Assembly: GCA_900540275.1 (NCBI GenBank)
Contig: UQFO01000006.1
Location: 46,610 to 110,609, forward strand
From: an uncultured Oscillospiraceae bacterium
Lineage (GTDB): Bacteria > Bacillota > Clostridia > Oscillospirales > Acutalibacteraceae
Length of the DNA: 64,000 nt
Reading direction: 5' to 3'
Shown here: positions 44,932 through 54,096 of the stretch, piece after piece
How positions within the stretch are numbered: position 1 is the stretch's first letter
How the letters are laid out: each line of letters opens with the position of its first letter
The notes under the pieces: generated by a model
What the model saw: the letters and a program-made list of their open reading frames with translations, nothing else
Database searches by the model: none
Told to the model about the DNA's origin: nothing
Translations under genes and position numbers: made by a program

Positions 44932-45570
44932 GTGGTGGAAATAAAAAAAGTAATTTCATTGGCACTTGCTTTCATGCTTGCGGCGGTCGTGCTGGCCGCG
45001 CCGGCGGGTGCCTGCGAAACTCCGGATGAACAGGCGGACGCGCTTTACCTTAAGTTCTGCGCGCATTACGGCTATACGCCTTATGTGACAGACCCGCAGT
45101 ATGGGCCAGTCGACCGTTTTAAGGTTTGCGGATATTCCGGAGACTTTGCCCTGTGCTATGCAAGCCACAATTGGTTTTTGACACAGCCGGCATACTATCA
45201 CGTCCAAATTGGCGGATACACAGCAGCGCCGGAGAGCTGGGGGAATCCCGATCCTACCTTTATATCTGCCGTATCTCTCACCGATGATACCGTTTACGGC
45301 CTGGAAGAGGCTGCCCTTGCCGGAGCAATCGACATGGCCGACGTGAAAGAGGCGTTTCCCGACCGGGTTAAAATTACCGGCGATTGGGACAATGACAGTA
45401 AGCTTTCCTTAAACGACGTGCTCGCGCTGCAGAAGTATATAGCAAAAATAATCGAAGCGCCGGGAGAACCCTACACGCTTGTTTATTTCGCGGCTGATTT
45501 TAACGACGACGGAAGGCTCGATTTAAACGACGCGCTTGCAATGCAGAAAACCCTGGCAAAAGCCATGTAA
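44932..45570 (+). CDS. Small secreted dockerin protein
   Basis: A protein of up to 212 residues: signal segment (IKKVISLALAFMLAAVVLAAP), an unassigned domain of about 110 residues (YLKFCAHYGYTPYV, CYASHNWFLTQP), then a type I dockerin with two calcium loops: DWDNDSKLSLNDVLALQKYI and DFNDDGRLDLNDALAMQKTL. It would bind a cohesin. The start is uncertain: GTG codons at 44932 and 44935 overlap or abut the AGGAG box, and no better start is present. Confidence 0.8.
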   Translation: MVEIKKVISLALAFMLAAVVLAAPAGACETPDEQADALYLKFCAHYGYTPYVTDPQYGPVDRFKVCGYSGDFALCYASHNWFLTQPAYYHVQIGGYTAAPESWGNPDPTFISAVSLTDDTVYGLEEAALAGAIDMADVKEAFPDRVKITGDWDNDSKLSLNDVLALQKYIAKIIEAPGEPYTLVYFAADFNDDGRLDLNDALAMQKTLAKAM

Positions 45571-45600
45571 GAAAAATATCCTGTTGCTTCTGAACGGAAA

Positions 45601-45654
45601 AGCTCCCGCATACAATGGTGTTAAGGACAAACACAAACCAAGTATGCGGGAGCT
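45601..45654 (+). promoter_or_regulatory. Perfect 13-bp stem burying the bofA ribosome-binding site
   Basis: AGCTCCCGCATAC (45601-45613) pairs perfectly with GTATGCGGGAGCT (45642-45654). The GGGAG that sits 8 nt before the bofA ATG is inside the 3' arm. The 28-nt loop can make a further GTGTT/AACAC stem. No adequate T-tract follows, so it looks like translational control rather than a terminator. Confidence 0.65.
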
Positions 45655-45660
45655 GATTTT

Positions 45661-45921
45661 ATGCCTCAATGGCTGATATGGGCAATTCTAGGCGGGACGT
45701 TCGTTATTTTTCTTGTAATTCAAATTGCAACCGGAACAAAAAAACCAATACGCAAGGCGGTCGGGAATATGGCGCTGGGCGTCGTATCCCTCCTTGCGGT
45801 AAATCTAGCGGGCTTTTTTACGGGCGTTACACTACCAGTCAGTACCTTGAGCCTGTCTGTGGCGGCTGCGGGAGGAATCCCGGGCGTAACGCTTATGCTG
45901 CTGCTCAACATGTTTTTCTGA
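45661..45921 (+). CDS. bofA: BofA-like pro-sigma-K processing regulator
   Basis: The 86-residue membrane protein has an N-terminal helix (LIWAILGGTFVIFLVI), a basic loop (GTKKPIRKAVGNMALG), a second hydrophobic stretch (VVSLLAVNLAGFFTGVTLPV) and the family's C-terminal GIPGVTLMLLLNMF. In B. subtilis BofA inhibits SpoIVFB processing of pro-sigma-K in the outer forespore membrane. ATG 45661. Convergent, with only one base between its stop and the DUF4364 gene end. Confidence 0.85.
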   Translation: MPQWLIWAILGGTFVIFLVIQIATGTKKPIRKAVGNMALGVVSLLAVNLAGFFTGVTLPVSTLSLSVAAAGGIPGVTLMLLLNMFF

Positions 45922-46521
45922 TTATTTTTTCGCGCTTTCAATTTCTTCAAGCGCCGTTTTCGCAAGGTCGCGGTTTCGCGTCAGGGCGGCAATCATCACA
46001 TTATAGACCTGGTCGGGATTCCTGCGGAAGTTCCGCTTGACGATTCTGGCCTGCGATTCCTCCGGCACATATAGGCTGCACGAAAAAAGCTCCGTATCGC
46101 CGCCGGAAATACTGCAGTTCACACGATAGCCGTTTTCAAGCTTTTTGATGTGGACTGCATTTTCTTTTTCCGCGCGCAGCCTGTTTAAAAGCATCAGCGC
46201 GGCGCCGACCGCCTTGTCGCGCACTGCGGGCGGAAGCTCATCCTCAAGCTGGGAGGAAACCAATCGTCCGCTGGAGGTCACGGTATAAAGCGTTTCGTCC
46301 TCTTCGGTTGGGGCAATATTGCCGCTTTTGAGCAAGGCATGGCAGGCGTCGACCGCTTCAAAATAATTTGCCAGTTCCGTTTCCTGCAAAATACCTGTCA
46401 GGCTTTCGACGCTCATGGGTTTATCCACAGTGTGGAGTACATAACATATTAACAGCCGGATGTCGTCCTTGTTTCGTAAACCGCCGGGAGCAATTCCTTC
46501 CGATAATGCATCAAAATCCAT
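45922..46521 (-). CDS. DUF4364 family protein
   Basis: The 199-residue protein starts MDFDALSEGIAPGGLRNKDD and continues IRLLICYVLHTVDKPMSVES, a winged-helix-like N-terminal domain characteristic of DUF4364, with an alpha/beta C-terminal part. Probably DNA-binding, role unknown. ATG 46521 lies 7 nt after GGTGGG; an in-frame TTG at 46527 abuts that box. Monocistronic. Confidence 0.85.
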   Translation of the reverse strand: MDFDALSEGIAPGGLRNKDDIRLLICYVLHTVDKPMSVESLTGILQETELANYFEAVDACHALLKSGNIAPTEEDETLYTVTSSGRLVSSQLEDELPPAVRDKAVGAALMLLNRLRAEKENAVHIKKLENGYRVNCSISGGDTELFSCSLYVPEESQARIVKRNFRRNPDQVYNVMIAALTRNRDLAKTALEEIESAKK

Positions 46522-46686
46522 TTCCAACCCACCTTTTTTCTTGTTTTATTGATTTTATTATACCATAAATCAAAAATCGTGTATAGGGATTCTTTTGAAA
46601 CGTCCTGTCGAATTTTGTCTCATAACAATCACGCCGCTGGTAAAGAAACCGTTATGTTTTTGTCATGATTTGTAATCTGCAAAAGA

Positions 46687-46715
46687 TTGACATTGATATT
46701 TTTGTATGATACTGT
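46687..46715 (+). promoter_or_regulatory. SigA promoter for the nfeD-SPFH operon
   Basis: TTGACA (46687-46692), 17-nt spacer, TACTGT (46710-46715), about 30 nt before the NfeD start. Confidence 0.7.
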
Positions 46716-46745
46716 TATTTTAACCAAAGATAAGGGGGAAACACC

Positions 46746-47201
46746 ATGGAGCAGTATATGCCTTTTATATGGCTTGGCATCGCTTTGCTGATGGGAATAC
46801 TGGAAGCCACGACGGCACAGCTCGTATCCATCTGGTTTATGTTCGGTGCCATCGGCGCGGCGGTCACCTGTGTTTTTACCGACAATATTGTAATCCAGCT
46901 TGCAGTTTTTGTCGTGATTTCACTCGCGGCGCTCATAGCCACCAGGCCGCTTGTCAAGCGCTTCAAGCAGCGTAACAAGGCGGAGTACACGAATGTAGAC
47001 ATGAATATCGGCAAGACCGTCCGGGTCCTGACGGAAATCAACAACGACAAGGGCACGGGCGAAATTAAAATCGGCGACACCATTTGGATGGCGCGGACAA
47101 TCGACGGCTCTGTTATCCCGTCGGGCGAGCCAGTCATAATCCAGGCTGTCGAGGGTGTTAAAATGATGGTTGTGCCGCAGAAAACAGCGGCTGCCAAATA
47201 A
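46746..47201 (+). CDS. NfeD-like membrane protein
   Basis: The 151-residue protein has two to three hydrophobic helices (IWLGIALLMGILEA; VSIWFMFGAIGAAVTC; IVIQLAVFVVISLAAL) and a C-terminal OB-fold (IGKTVRVLTEINNDKGTGEI; IPSGEPVIIQAVEGVKMMV). It is followed 29 nt later by an SPFH/stomatin gene, the classical NfeD-stomatin pair, where NfeD is the membrane partner of the scaffold-forming SPFH protein. Confidence 0.92.
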   Translation: MEQYMPFIWLGIALLMGILEATTAQLVSIWFMFGAIGAAVTCVFTDNIVIQLAVFVVISLAALIATRPLVKRFKQRNKAEYTNVDMNIGKTVRVLTEINNDKGTGEIKIGDTIWMARTIDGSVIPSGEPVIIQAVEGVKMMVVPQKTAAAK

Positions 47202-47230
47202 AAGATTTATCAGGAAATGAGGGGTAAATT

Positions 47231-48145
47231 ATGGATCCAATTTCTCTTGTTGTCATCGCGGCAATTGTGATTCTGGTTATCTGGGTCATCGTTGCGAATA
47301 TCAAAGTCGTATCCCAGTCGAACGCGTATGTCATCGAGCGGCTCGGCGGCTACAAGGGCACCTGGGGACAGGGGCTTCACTTGAAAATTCCGTTTATCGA
47401 CCGGATTGCGAAAAAGGTCACGCTCAAGGAGCAGGTTGTCGACTTTCCGCCGCAGCCCGTTATTACCAAGGATAATGTTACTATGCAAATCGATACGGTC
47501 GTCTATTTCCAGATTACCGACCCGAAGCTCTATACCTACGGTGTGGAAAAGCCGATTTTCGCAATCGAAAATTTAACGGCGACCACCCTGCGTAATATCA
47601 TCGGCGATTTGGAGCTCGACCATACGCTGACCTCGCGTGACGCAATCAACGAAAAAATCAGGATTATCCTTGACGAAGCGACCGATGCATGGGGCATCAA
47701 GGTCAAGCGCGTTGAACTTAAAAATATCCTGCCTCCGCGTGAAATCCAGGAGGCTATGGAGAAGCAGATGAAGGCGGAGCGTGAGCGCCGCGCGAAGATT
47801 CTTGAGGCGGAGGGCGAAAAACGCAGCGAAATCCTCGTGGCGGAAGGCCATAAGGAAGCGGCTATCCTCCAGGCGGACGCTGTCAAGGAATCGAAAATCA
47901 GGGAGGCGCTCGGTGAGGCGGAGGCTATCCTTTCCGTCCAGAAGGCGTTTGCAGATTCCCTGAAAATGCTCAATGAAGCGGCGCCGTCCGATAAGGTCAT
48001 CGCGCTCAAGAGCTTTGAGGCGTTTGAAAAGGCTGCCGACGGCAGGGCGACGAAGATTATCATCCCGTCTGAGCTGCAGTCGCTCGCGGGCCTTGCCACA
48101 ACGCTTAAGGAGCTTGTCGTGGACGATAAGCCCGTCAAGCAGTAA
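47231..48145 (+). CDS. SPFH/stomatin-like protein
   Basis: The 304-residue protein has an N-terminal membrane hairpin (VVIAAIVILVIWVIVA), the band-7 domain (SNAYVIERLGGYKGTWGQGL, TLRNIIGDLELDHTLTSRD) and a long coiled coil rich in Glu/Ala/Arg (about 170-230, ILEAEGEKRSEILVAEGHKE). It forms membrane-associated rings or microdomains with the NfeD partner encoded upstream. Length is usual. Confidence 0.93.
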   Translation: MDPISLVVIAAIVILVIWVIVANIKVVSQSNAYVIERLGGYKGTWGQGLHLKIPFIDRIAKKVTLKEQVVDFPPQPVITKDNVTMQIDTVVYFQITDPKLYTYGVEKPIFAIENLTATTLRNIIGDLELDHTLTSRDAINEKIRIILDEATDAWGIKVKRVELKNILPPREIQEAMEKQMKAERERRAKILEAEGEKRSEILVAEGHKEAAILQADAVKESKIREALGEAEAILSVQKAFADSLKMLNEAAPSDKVIALKSFEAFEKAADGRATKIIIPSELQSLAGLATTLKELVVDDKPVKQ

Positions 48146-48228
48146 TGAGCAGAATATACAAAATATGGTGTTAAAATCAGCTTTCCTTCCATATTAATAC
48201 AAAATAAGCCATCCGCAGCCGCGGGCTA

Positions 48229-48257
48229 TTGAATTTCATGTAAAAATGAAATAAAAT
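48229..48257 (+). promoter_or_regulatory. SigA promoter of the purine operon
   Basis: TTGAAT (48229-48234), 17-nt spacer, TAAAAT (48252-48257). The transcript would begin near 48264 with a leader of about 200 nt. Confidence 0.75.
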
Positions 48258-48290
48258 AAGGGTATCGTTTTGTAGTGGAGGTCTTCTGAT

Positions 48291-48371
48291 ATGTCTTTGC
48301 TGGATATTGAATGTTCATACGCTGTAAAATCCGGTACCATGGGACACCTGCGTACAATCGGTATTTTGTAA
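48291..48371 (+). CDS. Leader peptide ORF upstream of purE, 26 aa
   Basis: ATG 48291 follows GGAGG at 10 nt and encodes MSLLDIECSYAVKSGTMGHL followed by RTIGIL and a TAA. It ends just 5 nt before a terminator hairpin, the geometry of a ribosome-mediated attenuator. The peptide has no run of one amino acid that would point to a charged-tRNA sensor. It could also be a chance ORF. Confidence 0.4.
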   Translation: MSLLDIECSYAVKSGTMGHLRTIGIL

Positions 48372-48376
48372 AATTT

Positions 48377-48416
48377 ACGGGACTGCGGCCCTATGGCCGC
48401 GGCCCCGTTATTTTTT
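48377..48416 (+). terminator. Attenuator terminator before purE
   Basis: ACGGG(..)GCGGCC-CTAT-GGCCGC(..)CCCGT followed by TATTTTTT; it lies in the purE leader, between the leader ORF and the purE ribosome-binding site, so the operon must be expressed by read-through. No purine-riboswitch core was found upstream of it. Confidence 0.8.
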
Positions 48417-48461
48417 GTGCGGAACAAGTCCGCGCATCATTAGAAAGGAAGCGTTCAAAAA

Positions 48462-48968
48462 ATGGCAGAAATCAAAAAGGCAGCGGTTATCATGGGCAGC
48501 GACAGCGACTTTCCGGTCGTGTCGGGTGCAATTAAAACCTTAAAGGAATATGGCGTGCCGGTCGAGGTACACGTAATGTCGGCGCACAGGACACCGGAGC
48601 GCGCAGCTGAATTTTCGGCAAACGCGAGGGAAAACGGCTTTGGCGTGATTATCGCCGCGGCAGGCAAGGCGGCGCATCTCGCGGGTGTGCTCGCGGCGCA
48701 TACGACGCTTCCGGTGATTGGAATTCCGGTCAAATCCTCCACGCTTGACGGCCTCGACGCCCTGCTCGCCACCGTCCAGATGCCGCAGGGAATCCCTGTG
48801 GCGACGGTCGCCATCGACGGCGCTGTAAACGCGGCGCTCCTTGCTGTACAGATGCTTGCGGTTTCAAATGGCGAGCTTGCCTCAAGGCTTGCACAGGCAA
48901 AAGAGGATATGAAAGCGGGCGTTATAAAGAAGGACAAGACTGTCCAGGATAAGGTGAATGAGCTGTGA
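48462..48968 (+). CDS. purE: N5-carboxyaminoimidazole ribonucleotide mutase PurE
   Basis: A class I PurE (168 aa) with MGSDSDFPVVSGA, MSAHRTPERAAEF and the loop AAGKAAHLAGVLAAHTTLPV; it converts N5-CAIR to CAIR. ATG 48462 follows GAAAGGAAG. First gene of the purE-F-M-N-O-H-D operon, downstream of an apparent attenuator. purK, which class I PurE usually needs, is not in this window. Confidence 0.95.
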   Translation: MAEIKKAAVIMGSDSDFPVVSGAIKTLKEYGVPVEVHVMSAHRTPERAAEFSANARENGFGVIIAAAGKAAHLAGVLAAHTTLPVIGIPVKSSTLDGLDALLATVQMPQGIPVATVAIDGAVNAALLAVQMLAVSNGELASRLAQAKEDMKAGVIKKDKTVQDKVNEL

Positions 48969-50419
48969 TAAAGGCGGAAAATTTCGATATGCCGTTTAAC
49001 GAAAGCCCGCAGGAAGAATGCGGCGTTTTCGGCATCTATAAAAACGACGAGGAGCTCAACGTAACGGAAGAAACCTATAAAGCGCTCTATACATTGCAGC
49101 ATAGGGGGCAGGAGAGCGCGGGAATCGCCGTCAACGACGGCGGTGAGTTTTGCTGCGCCAAGGATTTGGGAATCGTGCCGGAGGCGCTGCCGGAAAAGGC
49201 GGTTCGCTCGCTCGGCAATGGTAAAATCGCTATTGGGCATGTATGCTACTGCGCAAGCGACGCCATCGTGCGCGCGGCGGCGCAGCCGCTGGTCATGCGC
49301 TATATCAAGGGTTCGCTTGCGATTGCGCACAATGGGGCGATTACAAACCTTTCCGAGCTGCACGAAACGCTTGAGCAGGGCGGCGCGATTTTCCAGTCCA
49401 ACAGCAACGCGGAGCTGATTGCCTACGTGGTCGCAAGCCAGCGCGTCGTGACCGCTTCTATTGAAGACGCGGTACTAAGTGCCGTCAAACAGCTGAAAGG
49501 CGCTTTCTCCATGGTGCTCTCGTCGCCGAGCAAGCTCATCGGCGTGCGTGACCCGAACGGTTTCCGCCCGCTTTGCATTGGGAAAATCGGTGAAAGTTAT
49601 GTGCTTTCATCAGAATCCTGCGCGTTCGAAAGCCTGGGCGCCCAGTTTATACGCGATGTGCTCCCCGGCGAGGTTGTGGTTATCGACGAGGACGGCCTGC
49701 ACAGCTATAAGGAAAATTGCACGGGCAAGTCGTCTGTCTGTATGTTTGAATACGTCTATATCGCAAGGCCCGACAGCGTCATTGACGGCGTTTCGGTCCA
49801 TAATGCCAGAAAGCGCGCGGGCGCCTTTTTAGCGGAGGAGTATCCGGTGGAAGCAGACCTGGTCTGCGGCGTGCCGGACAGCGGCGTCAGTGCGGCGCTC
49901 GGCTATGCGGAGCGTTCCGGAATCCCTTACGGGATGGCGCTTATCAAAAACAAATATATCGGCAGGACGTTTGCCGGCCACAGGAACGCGTTTAAAGAGC
50001 AGCTGGTCAAAATCAAAATCAACGTGCTCAAGGCAGCGGTCGAAGGCAAGCGCATCGTAATCATTGACGATTCCATCGTCAAGGGGACGACCTGCGCGCA
50101 TATTGTAAGGCTTTTGAGGGAAGCGGGCGCAAAAGAGGTTCACATGCGCATTTCGTCGCCTCCCTTCTTAAACCAGTGCTACTACGGCACGGATATTAAA
50201 AACGAGGACGACTTAATCGGCCGCAAAATGACGGCGGAGGAAATCCGGGAAAAAATTGGTGCGGATTCTCTTGGGTATTTAAGCCTTACGCACCTTAGGG
50301 AGATTGCAAAGGAAGCAAACGTCGGCTTTTGCGACGCGTGCTTTACCGGGAATTATCCGGCTGAGGTTCCCACAGCCGTTTATGAGGATAAGTTCGCGAG
50401 AAAAATTGAAACGGTCTGA
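48965..50419 (+). CDS. purF: Amidophosphoribosyltransferase PurF
   Basis: First committed step of purine synthesis (PRPP plus glutamine to phosphoribosylamine). The 484-residue enzyme has the N-terminal nucleophile cysteine in [11 protein letters not shown] behind a short propeptide, the glutaminase block [11 protein letters not shown], the PRTase motif [18 protein letters not shown], and C-terminal cysteines (QCYYGTD, GFCDACF) that usually hold a 4Fe-4S cluster. Its GTG start overlaps the purE stop by 4 nt, so they are coupled. Confidence 0.95.
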   Translation: MIKAENFDMPFNESPQEECGVFGIYKNDEELNVTEETYKALYTLQHRGQESAGIAVNDGGEFCCAKDLGIVPEALPEKAVRSLGNGKIAIGHVCYCASDAIVRAAAQPLVMRYIKGSLAIAHNGAITNLSELHETLEQGGAIFQSNSNAELIAYVVASQRVVTASIEDAVLSAVKQLKGAFSMVLSSPSKLIGVRDPNGFRPLCIGKIGESYVLSSESCAFESLGAQFIRDVLPGEVVVIDEDGLHSYKENCTGKSSVCMFEYVYIARPDSVIDGVSVHNARKRAGAFLAEEYPVEADLVCGVPDSGVSAALGYAERSGIPYGMALIKNKYIGRTFAGHRNAFKEQLVKIKINVLKAAVEGKRIVIIDDSIVKGTTCAHIVRLLREAGAKEVHMRISSPPFLNQCYYGTDIKNEDDLIGRKMTAEEIREKIGADSLGYLSLTHLREIAKEANVGFCDACFTGNYPAEVPTAVYEDKFARKIETV

Positions 50420-50451
50420 TAATTTGTTTGAAGGAAAGGCGGTACACTGAT

Positions 50452-51486
50452 ATGAAGAGCTTCAGTGAAAGCTATAAAGAGGCGGGCGTAGACGTTACGG
50501 CGGGTTATAAATCGGTCGAACTGATGAAGAAGCATGTAGCAAGGACGAAAACAGACGGCGTGGTTTCCGGTATCGGAGGTTTCGGAGGGATGTTCGCGCC
50601 GGATTTGGCCGGGATGGAGGAGCCCATCCTCGTTTCCGGAACGGACGGAGTAGGCACAAAATTAAAGCTTGCATTTTTACTTGGCCGTCACGATACCATC
50701 GGCGTCGACTGCGTTGCAATGTGTGTCAACGATATTATATGCTGCGGCGCAAAACCGCTGTTTTTCCTTGACTATATCGCAACAGGCAGGAATATACCGG
50801 AGAAAATCGCGGAAATCGTTTCCGGCATTGCGGAGGGCTGCGTGCAGTCCGGCTGTGCGCTCGTCGGAGGGGAAACGGCGGAGCACCCCGGTATGATGCC
50901 GGAGGACGAATACGACCTTGCGGGCTTTACGGTCGGGATTGTGGATAAAAATAAGATGGTAGACGGCGGCGCGCTTAAAGCCGGCGACGTATTGATTGGC
51001 CTTGCGTCCTCGGGCGTTCATTCCAACGGCTTTTCCCTCGTAAGAAAGGTGTTCGGCATTGATGAAAAAACAGTGCTCGATACCTATCCACAGCTTGATA
51101 AGCCGCTCGGAGAAACGCTTCTTACCCCGACGAGGATTTACGTCAAGCCGATGCTGGAGCTTATCAGGCAGGTGAACGTCAAGGCGGTATCCCATATCAC
51201 AGGCGGCGGTTTTTACGAAAATATCCCGCGAATGCTTAAGGAAGGGCTTACAGCCAGGATTGAAAAATCGTCTGTTCCCGTCCTTCCGATTTTCGACGTC
51301 ATCCAGAAGGTGGGCAACATTCCGCAGCGTGATATGTTCAATACCTTCAATATGGGAGTCGGGATGATTGCGGCAGTCGCAAAGGAAGACGCAGGCAAGG
51401 CAATCGAAATCCTCAGCCAGGCGGGGGAAAAGGCCTGCGTAATCGGAGAGGTTGTAAATGGCGGCGAAGGCGTAATCATTGCGTAA
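50452..51486 (+). CDS. purM: Phosphoribosylaminoimidazole synthetase PurM
   Basis: Cyclises FGAM to AIR with ATP. The 344-residue protein has [38 protein letters not shown] and [17 protein letters not shown], all PurM signatures. ATG 50452 follows GAAAGGCGG; the in-frame upstream extension has no ribosome-binding site. FGAM synthase (purL/S/Q) is not in this window. Confidence 0.96.
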   Translation: MKSFSESYKEAGVDVTAGYKSVELMKKHVARTKTDGVVSGIGGFGGMFAPDLAGMEEPILVSGTDGVGTKLKLAFLLGRHDTIGVDCVAMCVNDIICCGAKPLFFLDYIATGRNIPEKIAEIVSGIAEGCVQSGCALVGGETAEHPGMMPEDEYDLAGFTVGIVDKNKMVDGGALKAGDVLIGLASSGVHSNGFSLVRKVFGIDEKTVLDTYPQLDKPLGETLLTPTRIYVKPMLELIRQVNVKAVSHITGGGFYENIPRMLKEGLTARIEKSSVPVLPIFDVIQKVGNIPQRDMFNTFNMGVGMIAAVAKEDAGKAIEILSQAGEKACVIGEVVNGGEGVIIA

Positions 51487-51501
51487 GGGGAGGCGCGTAT
51501 T

Positions 51502-52128
51502 GTGAAAAACATCGCCGTACTTGTTTCCGGTGGCGGGACAAACCTGCAGGCGCTAATCGATGCGCAGAAGAACGGAACGATTAAAAACGGCCGGATTTCC
51601 TGCGTGGTCTCAAGCAGGCCGGACGCTTATGCGCTTACGCGCGCGCAGCAAAATGGAATCGATACGCGCGTCATCCGAAAAAAGGATTACAAAGTATTTG
51701 AAGAATATGACAGGGCTTTGACAGAAATGCTCCGTGAGGTAAAGGCGGACGTCGTAGTGCTTGCGGGTTTCCTGACGATTTTAGGCCCGCAGGTAATCAA
51801 AGCCTTTGAAAACAGGATTATCAATATCCACCCATCCCTGATTCCCGCGTTCTGCGGAGAGGGCTTTTATGGCCTGCATGTGCATGAGCAGGCGCTTTTG
51901 CGCGGGGTTAAGCTTACGGGCGCAACGGCACATTTTGTAAACGGCATTTGCGACGGCGGGCCGATTATCCTGCAAAAGGCGGTTGCGGTAAAAGACGGCG
52001 ACACGCCGGAGCTTTTACAGAAGCGCGTCATGACAGAGGCCGAGTGGGAAATCCTCCCGGAAGCCGTATCTCTTTTCTGTGAAGATAAAATTCAAGTCGT
52101 TGGCGGAAAAACCGTTATTTCGCAATAA
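51502..52128 (+). CDS. purN: Phosphoribosylglycinamide formyltransferase PurN
   Basis: Formyl-THF-dependent transfer to GAR. The 208-residue protein has VLVSGGGTNLQALIDAQ at its start, the catalytic Asn/His block INIHPSLIPAFCG, TGATAHFVN and the aspartate in ICDGGPII. GTG 51502 follows GGGGAGG. In line between purM and purO. Confidence 0.94.
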   Translation: MKNIAVLVSGGGTNLQALIDAQKNGTIKNGRISCVVSSRPDAYALTRAQQNGIDTRVIRKKDYKVFEEYDRALTEMLREVKADVVVLAGFLTILGPQVIKAFENRIINIHPSLIPAFCGEGFYGLHVHEQALLRGVKLTGATAHFVNGICDGGPIILQKAVAVKDGDTPELLQKRVMTEAEWEILPEAVSLFCEDKIQVVGGKTVISQ

Positions 52129-52147
52129 AATCATAGGGGGCTTTTTA

Positions 52148-52864
52148 ATGGAAATGATATCATTGTATGAGGATTTGCGCCAAAACGCCTACCCGGGCCG
52201 CGGCATCCTGATTGGTAAGAGCGCGGACGGCAAAAAAGCGGTGGTTGCTTATTTTATTATGGGACGCAGCGAAAACAGCCGTAACCGTATATTTGTCGAG
52301 GATGGGCAGGGAATCCGCACACAGGCGTTCGATGATAGCAAGCTCTTGGACCCGTCGCTGATTATTTATGCGCCGGTACGCGTGCTTGGCAATAAAACGA
52401 TTGTCACAAACGGCGACCAGACCGATACGGTCTACAGCCTGATGAACCAGCAGCAGACGTTTGAGCAGGCGCTCCGCACCCGTACCTTTGAGCCGGACGC
52501 GCCGAACTACACGCCCAGAATTTCCGGCGTGGTAAAATGCTCGGACGGTGATTTCAATTATGCCATTTCCATTTTAAAGAGCGCTGGCGGAAATCCCGAA
52601 TCCTGCGAACGGTACACCTTCTCGTACAATACGCCGCTTGCAGGCGAGGGCCGCTTTATCCATACTTACAGGTGCGACGGCAGCCCGCTTCCGAGCTTTG
52701 AGGGCGAACCGAAGCGCGTTGGGCTTGGGGACGAAGACATAGATACGTTTGCAGCCGCTCTTTGGGACGCGCTCAATGCGGACAATAAGGTTTCGCTTTT
52801 TGTCCGCTATATCGATGTACAATCGGGCGCTTTTGAAAGCAGAATCATCAATAAAAACAAATAA
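52148..52864 (+). CDS. purO: IMP cyclohydrolase, PurO-like
   Basis: The 238-residue protein starts MEMISLYEDLRQNAYPGRGI, then GKSADGKKAVVAYFIMGRSE, SRNRIFVEDGQGI and YAPVRVLGNKTIVTNGDQT, the archaeal-type PurO/IMP_cyclohyd family, which closes FAICAR to IMP. It replaces the N-terminal half of bifunctional PurH, since the next gene encodes only the formyltransferase half. Its start lies 20 nt after purN. Family assignment is by recall. Confidence 0.87.
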   Translation: MEMISLYEDLRQNAYPGRGILIGKSADGKKAVVAYFIMGRSENSRNRIFVEDGQGIRTQAFDDSKLLDPSLIIYAPVRVLGNKTIVTNGDQTDTVYSLMNQQQTFEQALRTRTFEPDAPNYTPRISGVVKCSDGDFNYAISILKSAGGNPESCERYTFSYNTPLAGEGRFIHTYRCDGSPLPSFEGEPKRVGLGDEDIDTFAAALWDALNADNKVSLFVRYIDVQSGAFESRIINKNK

Positions 52865-52891
52865 GAGTTTTTGATACGGAGGCATCATAAC

Positions 52892-54070
52892 ATGAATGAG
52901 CTAGAGTTAAAATACGGCTGTAACCCAAACCAGAAGCCGTCGAGGATTTTTACGCGAGACGGTTCGGACCTGCCGATTACCGTGTTAAACGGGAAGCCGG
53001 GCTATATTAATTTTCTCGACGCGTTCAACTCCTGGCAGCTCGTGCGCGAACTGAAGGCGGCGACCGGCCTTCCGGCTGCGGCGTCCTTCAAGCACGTAAG
53101 CCCGGCGGGCGCAGCGGTCGCAACAGAGCTTTCCGATACGCTCAAAAAGATTTACTTTGTCGATGATTTGGAGCTTTCCCCGCTTGCAAGCGCGTACGCA
53201 AAGGCGCGCGGCGCCGACAGGATGTCCTCCTACGGCGATTGGATAGCGCTTTCAGATATCTGCGACGTGCAGACGGCAAGGCTTATCCAGCGCGAGGTTT
53301 CCGACGGCATTATCGCGCCCGGCTATACGGACGAGGCACTCGAGGTACTCAAATCAAAGCGTAAGGGCAACTATAACATCGTAAAAATCGACGAAGGCTA
53401 TAAACCCGCCGAAAAGGAATATAAGGATGTATTTGGCGTCACGTTCGAGCAAGGGCGCAACGAGCTGAAAATCGATGAGGCCATGCTGATGCAGGACATC
53501 CCGACAAGGAATAAAACACTGACCGAAGACGCAAAGCGCGACCTTATTTTAGCGCTTATTACGCTTAAATATACACAATCGAACTCCGTATGCTACGCGA
53601 AGGACGGACAGGCAATCGGAGTCGGAGCGGGGCAGCAGTCGAGAATCCACTGTACGCGCCTTGCCGGAAACAAAGCTGATATCTGGTTTTTGCGCCAGCA
53701 CCCGAAGGTTCTTAACTTGCAGTTTACAGAAAATATCCGCCGCCCCGACCGTGACAATACCATAGACGTCTATATTTCCGACGATTATATGGATGTACTT
53801 AAGGACGGCGTATGGGAGCAGTTCTTCAAGGTCAAGCCCGAGCCGCTCACGAGGGAAGAGAAAAAGCAGTGGCTCCAGAATTTGAGCGGCGTATCCCTTG
53901 GAAGCGATGCGTTCTTCCCGTTTGGTGACAATATCGAGCGTGCAAAGCGCTCCGGCGTGGAATTTATCGCCCAGCCGGGCGGTTCCATCCGTGACGACAA
54001 CGTAATCGATACGTGCGACAAATACGGCATAACGATGTGCTTTACGGGCATCCGCCTGTTCCACCACTGA
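52892..54070 (+). CDS. purH: AICAR formyltransferase (PurH transformylase domain only)
   Basis: A 392-residue stand-alone AICAR transformylase: KYGCNPNQKPSRIF at the start, AASFKHVSPAGAAVA with the key Lys-His, YTQSNSVCYAKDGQAIG and GQQSRIHCTRLAG. The MGS-like IMP cyclohydrolase domain of ordinary PurH is missing, and PurO just upstream supplies that activity. ATG 52892 follows ACGGAGG. Confidence 0.93.
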   Translation: MNELELKYGCNPNQKPSRIFTRDGSDLPITVLNGKPGYINFLDAFNSWQLVRELKAATGLPAAASFKHVSPAGAAVATELSDTLKKIYFVDDLELSPLASAYAKARGADRMSSYGDWIALSDICDVQTARLIQREVSDGIIAPGYTDEALEVLKSKRKGNYNIVKIDEGYKPAEKEYKDVFGVTFEQGRNELKIDEAMLMQDIPTRNKTLTEDAKRDLILALITLKYTQSNSVCYAKDGQAIGVGAGQQSRIHCTRLAGNKADIWFLRQHPKVLNLQFTENIRRPDRDNTIDVYISDDYMDVLKDGVWEQFFKVKPEPLTREEKKQWLQNLSGVSLGSDAFFPFGDNIERAKRSGVEFIAQPGGSIRDDNVIDTCDKYGITMCFTGIRLFHH

Positions 54071-54096
54071 TAATATACAGCAGGGAGATTCTGGAT

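Noticed and set aside
48258..48461. Purine (guanine) riboswitch upstream of purE.
   Set aside because: The conserved TATAA/TCTACC/GTAAA loop residues are not found in the right order.
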